Positions 22,449-35,469 are shown, counted from the stretch's first letter. The stretch: 64,000 nt of DNA from Stropharia rugosoannulata (GCA_028532985.1 JANCIK010000008.1:62001-126000), one strand, 5' to 3'. The notes: generated by a model from the sequence alone, not told the origin. Numbers and translations are program-made.

Positions 22449-25400
22449 CACTGGTCGTCTGACACATCCCAGGAGCCCCCGGAGCGAAACGAAGGCGTAT
22501 GTTGTTTGTTGTTAACTTCAAGTTCCCGACCTACCCCCATACTCAGTACCCGGCCCCTCTTCCTGCTACCCAGCGACCCTGCTCTCTGAGTCTATATTCA
22601 GCGTATACCACCCGCCGACCTGGCGGGCCCGCTCCCCAGCTTCCCCGCGGCGCCCAGAACCAGCTGACTGCGCTTCCCGCACCCAGCGCGCCGTGTGACC
22701 CCCGTGCCATGTTAGCACGGCTCGTGCAAGCTTTCGTTCGCACGTCTTCCCCTCCCCACCCCACTTCCCCGCGTACTTCCCCGTCGTGCTCACGCTCAAG
22801 GTTAATGAAATGTCCCGGCCGGGCGTATACATCTTCCCTTGCCGCAAAAGGAGACGGGCGCATGTGCGGCTCCGCCGCGGCGACAGGCGGTGGGACTGCG
22901 AGGCCAAAACGGTATCTTATCAGCCACATATACATGTCTATTGCGTCTATTTTGTGTATAACTATAACTCTAGCTTTGCTCTGCATAATGATGCTGTACA
23001 TTATATTGGCTTCAGACTCCCACATATTCCTGGTTCCGCCTGTTGGCCTGTGCCACATCAATTCGCCTGCCCCGTACCTCTTCCCTCTCGCATACGGTGC
23101 AAGGCCCCGGTGGCGCCGCCTCTCACTCACTATTCATAGTATATATTTCTTCCTTTGCTTTTTGTTCTTTTCGGGCAATCTTCGGGGAACGATAATTCTA
23201 ATGAAAAGTACCAGTACTATGCTTCAGTACCGATTTACTAGAAGTGATATATATCTGCTACCTGGAAGTATATGACATGTAGTAGATAGAACCTAGCAGC
23301 TGCTAGAACCTATGCATATGATATGTTCGTTATCTACGCGATGTCCATCAGCACTGCAAATAGCGCTAATAGAGACCGATAATTAACACTGCCCTCACAT
23401 CACTCGTCAAACTCGGCACTTACTTTATCGGTACATCCCAAGAAATTTGTGCAGACAGCCATTCTGGATGGGCTGGCTGCGGCCAAGTCCTCTCTCCGGG
23501 ATATCTTCGCTTTTCGATCGTTTTCTCCCCTGTACTGTATTGCGACAGAACTATCACATTCTGGCTTCTACTGACTGTAGATATCGCGCAAGCATTGACC
23601 TGATTTCGCGGACTGCCATAATCCAAATATGTGCTAGCATTTGAGGCGCCTTAAAACCCCTCCTTCAAGGTTCCCTTGGAGTCATCACCAGTCACAGATG
23701 CACTTACCGCCCCGTCGGAGCCCCATACCCATACGGACCTAGGACCTACCTACGAACAGCGCCCTGCGTGGGTTCCGAAACACACGCATGCGAACATGGC
23801 CAGTCCTGTGACCCCGTCTCTCCTGCGTGCGGGGGGAGTATTATTATAGATTTCATTTCCTGTCCGCCTACCCAGGGCAAGAGACACCCACGTAGCATAC
23901 CCACGCCTGGTGAGAAGTGCGAAGGGGCCGGTGGCGCTGGCCAATGGTGGCGCCCTCTTTACTTACATACAGCCCGACATCATAACGTGCGCCGCGTGTC
24001 ACACACGCCGCCTCGCTTAGCCTGGCGGGACAACAGGCGCCCAGGGCGCATCTGCGTTCGCACGGGTAGGCGCTCAACGAAGTTAAATACTCTGCACGTC
24101 CCTCCTCTGCCGCTCGACTGCGCGCACAGCGCGAGCGGCCCTCCCGAGGATACGCCTGTAATGCTTCCCAGCTGATCAGGGCCGATGGCAGGTATTCAGG
24201 TCTTATCGCCCCAGCCCCAGGCCTCCTGATTGCACTTATCGATCGATCCACTGCGCGTATGCGTATATCGCCTGCTCAGAGGATATCCTGCTGCACGTCC
24301 AAAAACGGACGTTCGTAACACGCTGCCTGTAGATTACGGCAGGTTGATGAAAATAGATTCAATATGTTCGCTGTATCCTCGTGGGTAGGGAAGGAGCTAG
24401 GATAGGCGTGCTTCGCAGTCCCCGGAGAATTCCATGTTGTCGGGCAGGACGAACCGAGTTGAATGGTTAAATATGCGCTGTATCGTCCACATGCGTCCAA
24501 CTCGGAGTCTCGGACCAGGATCTGCTCATTGGTTTGAGTTGCTCAACATAGAATGTGCAGCTATCTATTGATTGTCTCCCGTTCTTCTATCGTCTACAAT
24601 CATCATAGTTCACATCGTCCAACATATATCTGATATACTCATATACTGTGCTCCAGCTTCTCAACTAGACGGCTCGACTTGGGCTCGACCTCGGTTTGAC
24701 CCAGGTCTGACCGCGGAAATGACAATCAAAGTTTAATCAGGCCAGCATATCAAGGCTTGTGAGCTTGATGACCATTATATTCATTGGTCTTCAAATTTAA
24801 AAGAGAGTAGGGTCACCGACACTAACCATTTCCGAGGAGTACCTACGCTTGCCTGTTACTTGACTTAAGTATACTCAACTTCTTGGTGTATGAAGCAATC
24901 GGAGTTTCAATACACGGCAATCATCGGCACGGAATTGTACATCAAGTTGACATCAAGCTCAAGTATCAACCGAGTACCAGGTGCTCCAGGAAGTTGGCCA
25001 AAATGTGTTTCGTAGACGTTTCTATGTCCTCATCGCATCTCCGTAATATCCTGAATTATCAGCAATATTGTCTTCCCCGTAACCCTTTCCTCACAGCGCA
25101 CCGAACATTCCTCCACTGGACAATCATTGACACAATCTCAATGATGTTCTTAGTCATACACCATACACATTTGCATTACCAAGAGTTGATGAAAAAAATG
25201 AGAATTGGTAGGATAGTAAGACAAGAGCACTGCGGCACCACAGGATAAAGCAAGGGTAGTGAGGTCTAAGGACTTATGTATCGCGTCACTTGTGGCAAGG
25301 CGTGGGACTCTAACACATCGAGTACAACCAGTACAATGGAGTTCAAGGCCACTAAAAGCGTCAAGACCATACCCATCCATTCGCAAGGCAGTAATTGGTG

Positions 25401-25849
25401 TTTCAACACATTCGTGCGAGGCCGTTGCATAACGTTCAAAAACTACATTTCCAATTTAACTTGTTAATAGCAAAGTTTATGGCCGAATAGAGTAAACTCC
25501 GAGTAGATATAAGCTTATAACGTTTGCTCACTCTAGTCCGATTATCCGAATTTCAAGTCATCACTTATTATGCTTCCGATACGAGTGCAGCATTCAAAGT
25601 AATTATACTAGAGTACGTAATGAATATTGAAAAAAAAGGTGAAAAAGCAGCCCAAAATTTATACCAACCTCGCCAATCCAAGCAGTGACCCCTCGACTTC
25701 GACGAGCATATATCCATCTCCCAGAGGGAAGGCCTTCAGCAGAGTAGGTCGCATTTTACGGCAAACAATCGTCGTTGTAACGACAATCATCAGCAGCGAC
25801 TGTGGCATTTTAGGGCAAGTGGAGACCATCCACCGGCAGCCAAAAAGGG
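22449..25849. other. gene-poor stretch, GC-rich in its first half
   Basis: 22.5-24.2 kb is GC-rich and therefore full of long overlapping open frames on both strands (up to 258 codons at 22499-23275). None has domain similarity, and the frames compete with each other. 24.3-25.8 kb is ordinary AT-rich spacer. I see no gene. Confidence 0.4.
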
Positions 25850-25869
25850 TGAGACGGTCCGTTCTCGAA

Positions 25870-26760
25870 ACACACCATCAGGATATTAACCCTCGGTCCA
25901 AGAAGCGAGAAGGAAAGTGCTGAAAAGGAGAGAAAGGAACAAAATTTGAACATACCTTTGCACCTCTCCGGGTGACCGGGAATAGAAAGAAAGCTAGTTC
26001 GACTATGCGAGAGAGAACAGAACACAGATATGGTAAAAAATCAAAACAATGAAATATGCCGAGTGGCAGAAAAATTAAAATATGAGAACGTGAACATATA
26101 TCGATGTTTACAATGGCAGGGTGTGGCACACGCTGATGAGAGAACGATGAGTACACGATAGCCACGATTAACAAGACATACCATTAGGGTAGTGCACACC
26201 GACGACGTCCAATGACACGGTGAATATCACGTCTTGCCAGTGGCTCTTGTGGGACAATACTCAGAGAAATTGAGAACAGAATGATGAAGCCGCATACATG
26301 TGAGACTTCTTGCTGCGATGAGTCCCTTTCGATGACAAATTTCCATTGAATAAGCCAAGGCGACGTGCTCAGGTTGATGCAGCAAGGCTGGCTTTCAAGG
26401 ACGAATTCTGATGGTTTATTAGAAACAATTAGAAACATAGATCAATGAGAATTAGTAGTACTCACCGTCTACATATCGATGCCAGGAGGTGTCGAGCTAG
26501 TTCAAGGTAGAACGGTGCATGACGACGAGGTGTTTGTTAACCCTTCTATGACTGAAGAATGCCCAACGGTAGGAGGAATGTAGTAGTAGTAAGCGATGGT
26601 CGCATAATAGTGAGCTGCGCGACGCGTTGTTCTCTGGTGATGAATGAGAGTCAGCGACGCAGAAGTCAGTAGTAGTGGTGAAGACGTTGGGGAGTTGGGA
26701 AAGAAATGAAGGCGGGTGGCACGTTAAATAGGCCACAAGCGTTGGTCGTGTTTGTTGTTA
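25870..26760 (-). other. possible spliced non-coding or 5'-leader transcript
   Basis: On the minus strand several good intron boundaries follow one another: GTGAGT near 26463 with an acceptor ACCATCAG near 26409, GTATGT near 26182 with an acceptor CATAG near 26009, and GTATGT near 25956. The exons between them lack a convincing reading frame. An AT-rich TATA-like sequence lies near 26725. This could be a spliced non-coding RNA, a long leader, or a decayed gene. Confidence 0.2.
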
Positions 26761-29570
26761 TCTTTTCCCCCTTAACAGCATTTGTAAATCTGCTCCCAGC
26801 AGAATGGGTGGCACAAAACCACTGAGCGCACTTTTTGAACCCAGCTAACCACTGTCGCCTAAGCCGGCGACCAGGTTATTTTTAGACCACGCTAACTCAT
26901 TTTTATTGACAAGGAATGTGCGCATTTGTGGGCCTTATCTTTATCAGTGACTCGATCCATGAGAATTGAAGCACTTGAACTGGTCAATTATATCGGCTCA
27001 CAGAGTGCAGTGCGCAGCCAGCTTTCCGAATCCGATGAAGTCCATTGAAGGAAAGCCAAAAGTTCTTGTAATCCAAGGACGAATGGTCACTCCGCCGCAA
27101 ACACGGCTGGGATGTTTCAACAGGAGAGGGCTTGAGCGTCACGTACAGACAACAGATTGAGCCCACGGTGGTTCGTATTCCCTGGTTCGCGTGCATGGAA
27201 GGACGCTCCTTCGCTTGGAGTACTAGCCTTGTTGCCAACGAAAATTTCATCGCGCTCGCGTAGTCAGAAGCTGTCAGAAGGACGAACAGAAAAAGAAAAG
27301 ACTAAAAGGTACCGCACCGCAGCCACAGTTTGCGCTATCTCCAGATGGCACGGCAGTTCCCGGGAGCGTGGCTTCCTAAACAGGTGGCCGGGAGGCAACG
27401 TGAGCTATCTATTCGCAACAGACATAAATGGCCAGCCCTATCTCAGTCACAAGAGAGTCGCTACTGATAAAGGTAACTAGGACTGCGGTATGTATATAAG
27501 GGCAACAAAGGCTACACAGTTAAGGACTCCGTATAGGGTTACCTGCCTCCACATGCAGGGCTTCAATATTCAATGCGAGAACGATTATTGGACTGCTTTT
27601 TATTGGACTCACTCTCTCATGCTTTCTTTTAGGAATGCTCGCGTTGCAAATTTACTTTTACTACATTCATTATTCAAACGATAGGTGCATACCTAAATAC
27701 TTGGTAAGATAGTCACACTCCGTTTCACTTGGCCTGGTGTCCTGAAATGATTTATCGACAGGTTGTAATAGTTTCGTACGTAGGCCTACCGGCCGGTACA
27801 ATTACACTTGTACTGATAACTGCCTTTGGGACTACAGTACTGTGGGTGTATCTGCAAAGATTTTGTACAACAATTGATAATTGTGATGTATTGTGATAGG
27901 CTTAATGTAAGGGCTACTCTCCGTCAAGACGATACGTACTTTTCAACTTTGAACTTCAGTTCAAAAGCCCAGACTGAGTGTACCACTCACGTAATAAAAT
28001 GAAACGTCCGAGGTACCTTTCACAATCGTGGTCACACTGTCTAGCCCACGAGATCTCTGGCATCTGGCGTATTACTGCTATTGAATACATCATATCCAAC
28101 AGCGTACTACGCGCACATTACACTTGACTTCCTGTCCACACATTGATTTGTATGGGCCTTTCTTGATTCCGTGTACCCCATACCTTTCTTTATTCTTGTA
28201 TGCTGATATCCACGATTCTAATGCAGTTTTCACATATTTCAGAGCAAGCACTCGTATCATGCAAATATCAGCTTTATAGCGTTAAATCGAGTCCAACTTG
28301 GACTAAGCAGGGATCCCTAGTTCCGCATTGATTCTCTGAATGCAATCGGTTTTATACCATATCGTAGTTTAAATCAATGTCTAACTACTTATTTCTATAC
28401 TCTGACTGTACAATCGTTTTTATGAACAGTGCCGTCATGACATCCCCATGACCATTCGGCTTTGAAATAATACTAAGCGGAGCTTGTGTAATAGCAAGCA
28501 CTTGTCAGAGGTGCCGTCCGAGGTATGACCACGGCATTCGATATTCACAGCCGCGATTCCGGCTCACAATTATTTTTCAATGTCCGGTCACAAGACAAGT
28601 GCACGTGCCGAACAGCCCGAACTATGACGGCGTGGGTACGGCGCCTATCGCATGCTCTTTACACAACAGGCTACGCTTTGACACCACAACTAATGTCAAT
28701 TGTCGGCTCTATCTGAAAATAGAAAAACACAGAACTAGAGAAATCAAAAACCCATGTTGAAACATGGGGTGTGATACCGGCGGTCTCGCAACTTTTTCAT
28801 AAGCCACGAAACCCCGGATTGTTTATTTACTCGCTCCCTGATGATTTCAAGGTGCTATCAATGGCTCTATCACGGTACTGAGGAGGAAGAGACATATATG
28901 GCGTCAGGAACGGTAATCATGTAGAACATATCGTATCATTTTCTGTCAAAGACTCGTGATATCTTTAACATTCGTACAAGGTTATCGGTCTATTCACGGC
29001 CAGCTCAATATCTGTTCCGCCCCGGCCGCATCCAAATTAACCAGTGTACACCGCCATGGCCTCCACTACCCTCCCGATCCTGATGTCCCCTGTACAGGCA
29101 TCGACAAAGGGGCAATTATGTAGTTATGAAAAGAATAGTATAATTGAAAAAAAATCTCCCGATGTGTGCACTACAGGTTTTATCAAAAGTGTTGCATTGT
29201 ACGCATTAGTTGAGGCATAGTTACAGTACTTCTGCCAGATAAGATCAGTAGGCCGTGAAGTAAACAATGTTCGAAGGATGGCTCACAGATGTACGCGCTA
29301 ATCAGTTATCAGAGCTTATTAAAAAAGAACGGCCATGTACGGCCATATCAATCTTAACATGAGACTACAAATTCTCTCATTTGCTGTTTAGGCAGTCACG
29401 TTGACTTCAAGTTGATAGAGATCGTGATAAAAATAGAATTTGTGTGAGCCTCTATCGCATTCAATTCATGCCCAAACACCTGGAAGACCGTCAAACTGAT
29501 CTTTACTTTGTTCTGGAATAGGTTAAAAATTTATGAATAGATCATTTAATGGTTGTGATCCACGTTCAGT
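26761..29570. other. intergenic, no gene seen
   Basis: No domain-bearing frame, repeat or RNA gene was found on either strand. Confidence 0.45.
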
Positions 29571-29578
29571 CTATAAAA
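29571..29578 (+). promoter_or_regulatory. TATA box of the DUF6534 gene
   Basis: CTATAAAA begins 55 nt upstream of the ATG at 29626, leaving room for a leader of about 20-25 nt. Confidence 0.6.
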
Positions 29579-29625
29579 GCCAGAGAGATCAGGAAAGCCT
29601 CTATCCATTCGTCTACTTCTCTATA

Positions 29626-31094
29626 ATGGGTGGCTTCGACGCGGTATCCACCATAGGAACTCTGTTCATCGGACTTATCCTATCGTGTATTCTATTCGGT
29701 GTTCTGACGTTGCAACTATACCTCTACTATTTAAATTTTCCTCGAGACCGGAGGATTCACAAGTATCTGGTACAGTAACAATTCACCAAACTTATTGCTG
29801 AGCGTGTTTGCTTATCTTGAGATGTTTAGGTTGCAATAATCTGGTATGTGAAGGAGTGTATGTACTTGAACAATATTAACCGCTCACTGGTTCCCATGAA
29901 TCCCACAGGATGTTCGAGCTTTCGCATTGCATTTGCATCTGTCATGCAGTATACTATTTTGCTATTTTAGGCTACGGCAATCCCGTATTTTTAGAGAAGG
30001 CTCCTAAGTCTTTATCTCTGTCTATTGTGTTGACGGGAATAATATCTTTCCTTGTCCAGGTAAATATCATTTTCATCATTTTCATACTCCATTAATTATT
30101 ACGTCGCTGATTGCTTGTTTTAGTCATTTTTTGCGGAACGTGTGCGGGTTGTCAGTGGGGGGAGATTAGTAATTCCATGTATTTGCTGGACCCTTTCAGG
30201 GCTGAGAGTTGCCTTGAGCTGCCTTGCGACCGTCAAAGCGCTTGAAATGGAGACTCTCGCACGCTACCTCGTCCAATGGAAGTGGGTACTTACGACTTCT
30301 ATTTGCGCTAACGTCGCAAACGACGTGATAGTTGCTGCTTCGCTTTGCCATTACCTGGTCGAGTGCAAAGCAAACTCAATGCAGAGGTAGTACATAATAT
30401 TCTCACCATTAATCAGAAATATCTCAATGGGCTTTTTAGAACGGCAAGGGTAATAGATCGACTGATCTTGTGGACAGTCGGTGGGTCAATTCTTTCACAA
30501 ATTCTACAGACAAACAACCATCTGACTCTTAGCAGAGACAGGACTTGTCACCGGAGTTGCTAGCTCGTTAGAGCTCATATTGGTCAGTTATTATTTGATG
30601 TAGCCAACCCGCCAATGTTCTAACAACTATGCTTTAGTTCATTACTATCCCTCATAACTGTAAGCCTTGAAGGACATCTTTGAAATCGTTGCGTACTAAA
30701 AGCACACCCGTAAGTCATTTGGATTGGCATATTCACACTTGTGGCCCGACGTGAGTGACTCCATCTTGTTCAAATATGATTAACTGATTATCATGATCCA
30801 GTATATTCAAACTCCATGTTTGCATCGTGAGTTATATCACATACAATTGACATAATCAACGGTAATGGAACTGTTTGATACAGTCTGAATGCTAGGGCAT
30901 CGCTTCGACATGACAACGAGTTTGATTCAACTCTTAAGCCTAATCTACGAGAAGGGACTGGGGAGATCGCTGGCATACGTGTAAATCGTGATGTGAGTTA
31001 TCCAGATTTTTTTCCAAATCCCAAATTGATTGTGCTATAGGTAGTTATAAAGATGACAACGCTGAGGGAAGTCTTAGCAGACGATGTAGCATAA
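29626..31094 (+). CDS. DUF6534-type multi-pass membrane protein, 301 aa, 11 exons
   Basis: Exons 29626-29769, 29830-29843, 29909-30059, 30124-30386, 30440-30480, 30536-30582, 30638-30659, 30715-30750, 30802-30826, 30884-30992 and 31041-31094; all ten introns are GT-AG and 48-65 bp. Joining them keeps the frame throughout and recreates the family pattern: N-terminal STIGTLFIGLILSCILFG helix, QLYLYY and RDRR, then VAIIWMFE and HAVYYF, the C-terminal domain with NDVIVAASL, DRLILWTVETGLVTG, HNFIWIGIFTLVARLYSNSM and FASLNAR. The family has about seven membrane helices and is greatly expanded in Agaricomycetes; its function is unknown, though it is receptor-like in layout. Exon 2 is only 14 nt. No damage is visible. 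Confidence 0.86.
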
Positions 31095-33390
31095 GGCTTT
31101 TTTGACCCATTCTACACCCAAGCTCAAAAATTGCCACTTGCGTGAAAAGATATTGAGCTTCAGAAGATCATCTATTCGGTTTGGACAAATGACTCCCTGA
31201 TATTGTTTACTGCACTTCAAGAATTAAAACCCAAGAACGTGCACTGCATAGGCCCCATCTCTCCACTCTACCTACCTATTCTCCGCTTCCATTGCGATCG
31301 CGCTCCCAAGTACCTCCGACCCACACAGCGTGCCACACGTCAAACAAAGGCCATGCGTAAAACATGAGGCTCTGGGGTATTGAGCGCCGTGAGGCGCGCC
31401 TCATTTCGTCCTTGGAGCTCTGCATGGAGTTGAGGACCAAGTCGTCGGTACAGCGAGAACTTATACGGTACGGCGCGCTGTCATACAGTGTTTGTGGCGC
31501 TCTTCCTTTGAGCGCTTCTGGCCCGTGCGCCGGGATAGCGGCGCATACCGTTTTGTATACTTTGTATTCAAACCCTGCTCATGAACGATATTCTGGTATC
31601 GGAAAGTGGAACGTGAGAGGGTCTGGCCCCGTGGGGCACCACTGGTGGGCAGGTCGAGTTGTAATTAATAGGTTAATCTAATTTTAGACTTAACGTCGGT
31701 ATCCGTAGGATGCGACGTAGCGCTCAATGGGATTAATACCGTATGTCTGGCTATATTCGTCATTAAAACACTGTATATTTAACCGTGCTCTGCTGTATGT
31801 AGCTCATTTTGGCGATAGGTCGCTCTTCCGTTAGCGCAGCTTTCCTTCAATCCAATGATGAGACGTGTCTTCGAGTGCGCAGTAATAAGATTCGAACTGA
31901 CATATAAGTTACAGTATGTATCTCTGGCGTGAAACCATATTAGCCCCACCCCAATCTGCGGTCAAGGTGTGCAATATGAATAATATGGAGTGGCCAGTTC
32001 CGGGAAGTTCACTGGCACCAATGTCATTACCCATTCATTATCGGTGTCTTGAAGTCCATGGTAGTAATTGAATGATGCATGGTTTAGTTGAGGATAGCCA
32101 CAATACTTTCGAAGTATTTACTGTGGAACACAGACATTCACTGGGCCGAGGTATATTTTGAAGAGCAAACATCACAACCGTTGGAGGCGCTGAGTGATCT
32201 ACGCTCCGCCAAGGTTGGTGCGAGAGAGAATACACTGGGCTAATGTTTACTATGTATTACTCTTTATGATGACATCACTGCAGGTATGCACAGCCGCGCC
32301 GCCGCGTCGGAGCCCCGGGCGGCACACTAGCAGCAAGCATGATGAAATGCGCTGCCGGCGCTCTTGATCCGTGCAGGGTGACATATTTCCGTGCATCATG
32401 GGAACTGACAAGCCTAATACATACGCGTGCTATGCAATGACATAGAATGACAAGCACTGAGAAAGCTGGCGCGGAGAACGTGTCCCGCCGCCCCGCCTTC
32501 TGCCCACATTGTCACATGACTATGACTTGGTGTGAACAGAAACGGCGCATCGCTTGCGCCTCTGTCGTTAGTGGGCGCTCAACTAGTGTTACTGTGGCTA
32601 TACGAAAATTACATAGCCTGGTGGTACCTGAGAATGCCTTTCAATTCAGAGGCCATCAAAAAATAACACAGCACATATTATCTTATCATTCGCTTTGCTT
32701 ACCTCTCACCAATGGAACACGAGGCTACGTGTAGCCAAGAGCCCCGCTCCACGGAATGACGGCGGAAAGAATGACTAAGTAGCATACTACTGCGCGTTGG
32801 GCATTGAATGAGTCAGTGAATGTCCATTACTTTGTATCGTGCTGTTCAAACCAACTAAAACTGCAATGGAATGTACGTCCCAGAGAGAGGGCGCGATGAG
32901 CGAAAGACTGAGCAGATTGAATCGAGATGATGCTATGAACCACGCATTAGCGCCGGCGTGCGAGCACTCCAGCAAGTGAGCATATCACACGCTCCAGCCT
33001 CCAACGCTTCCGACCCCTTTCCATGACGAATGGAGTTCCCACGATTTGTTGGAGCGGAACATAGCCTACATATTCCGTTCACTAGCCCGCAAGCGCCCCA
33101 ACAACAATTCTTTCATCCCAAATCTCTGAGCAAGGGACTTACGCAGTAGTTGCAGCTTCAGCTTTTACTTGACCTTGAAGTCCAACTTTAGAATCTTCAC
33201 CAGGGCTTCGTCGTCTAGTCAACCGCCCGGTAGTCACTATTTAGCGTTCACTTGCGCCGACAGGGATAGCCGACGGAAGGCTGTGCTCAGGTCAGATCTC
33301 TGGATCGCATCACCAGCACAACGGCATCTCTCACAAGGCAGTTCGGACGCCGAAATAGGTACAACGGAAACAGAAATGAAACGCTGGAAC
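31095..33390. other. intergenic, no supported gene
   Basis: A 105-codon ATG frame at 31364-31681 has no recognisable domain and lies in locally GC-rich DNA. Nothing else is supported. Confidence 0.4.
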
Positions 33391-33397
33391 TATAAAG
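33391..33397 (+). promoter_or_regulatory. TATA box of DUF6699 copy F
   Basis: TATAAAG, 115 nt upstream of the ATG at 33506, in an otherwise mixed-composition leader. Confidence 0.5.
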
Positions 33398-33505
33398 GAG
33401 CCCGGCGGGTAAGTCACGTCGTCTATATCCCAACCCATCGTCTCAGTTCCAGTCTTTTTCATAACAAACATTAACCAGCCTTCAACACGAAAGATCACGC
33501 CCGCA

Positions 33506-34222
33506 ATGCCAGTCCGCCACGCTAAACAAGTACGCTTCGCGTACAAGAACGTCTTCCACTCACCACCCGTAACGCCTCCCGCTGTACCATCTCTCACATT
33601 CTCACTGTCGAACGCAACCTCCTCGACGGGACCACTCACGCCAACTGTACCCACATATGCCCTCTCTGCTCCAGCGTCATCGGCATACGGAGGTGAATAC
33701 AAGAATCACCAACCCCATCCCTCGCCTGCCTACCCCATCGCGGCATCGTCACGTCCCCATCCCTACTTTGAACCTGCAGCAATAACCTGGGACGTCCTCG
33801 ACCCACCTTCTTCTATCTCTTCTCATCACCAGTCGCTGCCTTCGCGCGTCTGGTCCGAGCCCGCGACCTCCCCGCCGCTCCCATTCCTCGTGATCACAAT
33901 TCACGGTTTTGCGTGGAAATTTAACGTGCAAGCCTCCAACCGCTCCTTCGTCACTTTCCAGGATGTGGTAGAGACTGTGTACCGCTCGTTGCGCAAGAAC
34001 ATCACCGAGTCCGAGTTTCACACCGCCGCGTCGCCAGGGGAGCAGCGCCGCGCGACGCGCGCCTACGAGCAACGGTACAGGCGGCAGCGGAGCACCAAGA
34101 TGTACGAGGAGGAAAAGCGCGGTGGCATGAAGCGCGTCGACTTCCTCATGGGCCTCACCCATTTCAACGGTCTCTACCAGAACGGAAGGCGTTCAGACGA
34201 GTGGCGTCTTAGCCTCACTTAG
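33506..34222 (+). CDS. DUF6699 domain protein (copy F), 238 aa
   Basis: Single exon. KQVRF is at residues 7-11, followed by YKNVFHSPP and a Ser/Thr/Pro-rich linker with several tyrosines. The domain has the clearest family pattern in the window: ITWDVLDPP, a tryptophan then EPATSPPLPFLVI, FAWKFNV, FVTFQDVVETVYRSLRKNI, and GGMKRVDFLMGLTHFNGL with a final tryptophan. It lies 11 kb from copy E and is closest in pattern to copies A and E. Function unknown; no transit or signal sequence is seen. Confidence 0.87.
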   Translation: MPVRHAKQVRFAYKNVFHSPPVTPPAVPSLTFSLSNATSSTGPLTPTVPTYALSAPASSAYGGEYKNHQPHPSPAYPIAASSRPHPYFEPAAITWDVLDPPSSISSHHQSLPSRVWSEPATSPPLPFLVITIHGFAWKFNVQASNRSFVTFQDVVETVYRSLRKNITESEFHTAASPGEQRRATRAYEQRYRRQRSTKMYEEEKRGGMKRVDFLMGLTHFNGLYQNGRRSDEWRLSLT

Positions 34223-35383
34223 GCATCACATCCCTCACATCTTCATCAGTGACAGATCATATCTGGCCTAGTCTCTACGGATCTCTCCTCCACGGATCTT
34301 GCGCATCCCGTTGCCATCGTACTGCGGTGGCACTGCACAGTGTTTCCCCCACTGTCGCATTCTTGTTTGGTTCTTTGTCGGTCTAATAATTTTTGTTATC
34401 GTCGTCTCGGTCCTATGCACTCCCCGGCTCACTCGCGACTTCAATCTACCCGACATTCAAACAACATTCCTGCTATCACTCATAGCAGCAGCCAGGCCTT
34501 CCAGGCCTCAAGATGATTATCCCGTCAAATCGCCTTGGCATTCATCTTCTGTGTGAAACTTGCTATCGTGCTTATTCGTTTATATATCTATCGTACTTAC
34601 CCTTAAATACTGACTCAAGTTTCCACGAGCTGGTCTCATGGAAACTGTCCAACGTACTTGACTACTTACTTACGGACCTTCCCTAACGTATATCTAATTT
34701 TCATGTTTCTGCTATGTAACGACTTTTATGTAAATTATGTCTTCTACGAGCTTGAATGAATTTATGCCATATTATGCATTTCAATTTAACATTGACCATG
34801 TTGGACGTTGAGTCCTCCTATCTTTGGCTCCTGTGGAAGCCTGTGAAAGCATCATTGTTACCAAAACAAAGACTAACCGCGCTGTAACGGAGCACAAAGG
34901 TCAGCACGCATGAATGTCCTTCTGCATTGTTAGCTTTCTATTGACGTTGTCTGTGCTTCTTCACAGTATCCAGGATGCAATGGATGAAATATCAGCTCTC
35001 CGCCAGATTTAGGCGTATCAAGTACACGTCGAATCACGTACCTGATTCAGCAACGATTTACGATGAGACATTGAGTGATCACAGTGAGTGTTGACCGCAG
35101 TCACAATCTTTTGATATCTTTTGTCTAGTTTGCTGATCAACTTATGTCACTGTGATCAACACGTTTGGATTCCGTTTGGGGGGCAACTTCTGGGAAATGT
35201 GCAAATTTAATAATGACTGATGTTAACGGAGACACAAAACTAGGCAGTAATTACATTACATTATTGGTGTTAAGTTGAGTAAGCGCGGAAAATCTTGGAG
35301 AAGCGGTAAAGGAGTTATGCAATATTGAAGTCCTGGTCGGAAGGGAACGCGGACGAATAACAACAACCTGGCCAAGTCGACAT
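34223..35383. other. intergenic, no gene seen
   Basis: 3' flank of copy F followed by AT-rich spacer. No coding signal, repeat or additional RNA gene was recognised. Confidence 0.5.
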
Positions 35384-35469
35384 GTCTCGATAGCTAAGTG
35401 GTATAGCATGCGATTGCAGTGACATAGCATTCCATCGCAGGGTCCGGTGTTCGAACCACCGTCGGGACT
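35384..35469 (+). tRNA. tRNA-Cys (GCA anticodon) with a 14-nt intron
   Basis: All four stems pair. Acceptor GTCTCGA pairs with TCGGGAC through one G-T pair; D stem GCTA pairs with TAGC; anticodon stem TGCGA pairs with TCGCA; T stem CGGTG pairs with CACCG around a TTCGAAC loop. The anticodon loop begins TTGCAG, giving anticodon GCA, and carries about 14 extra nucleotides after position 37, the normal place for a nuclear tRNA intron. The discriminator base is T, as expected for eukaryotic cysteine tRNA. Internal A-box (TAGCTAAGTGG) and B-box (GTTCGAACC) promoters are present. Confidence 0.93.

Noticed and set aside
22499..23275. 258-codon plus-strand frame and overlapping minus-strand frames of up to 195 codons
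   Set aside because: Locally GC-rich DNA lowers stop frequency in all frames. No domain, no splice logic, and the frames exclude each other.
24883..25248. 121-codon plus-strand frame
   Set aside because: It starts with TTG, has no ATG near its beginning that gives a sensible protein, and shows no domain.
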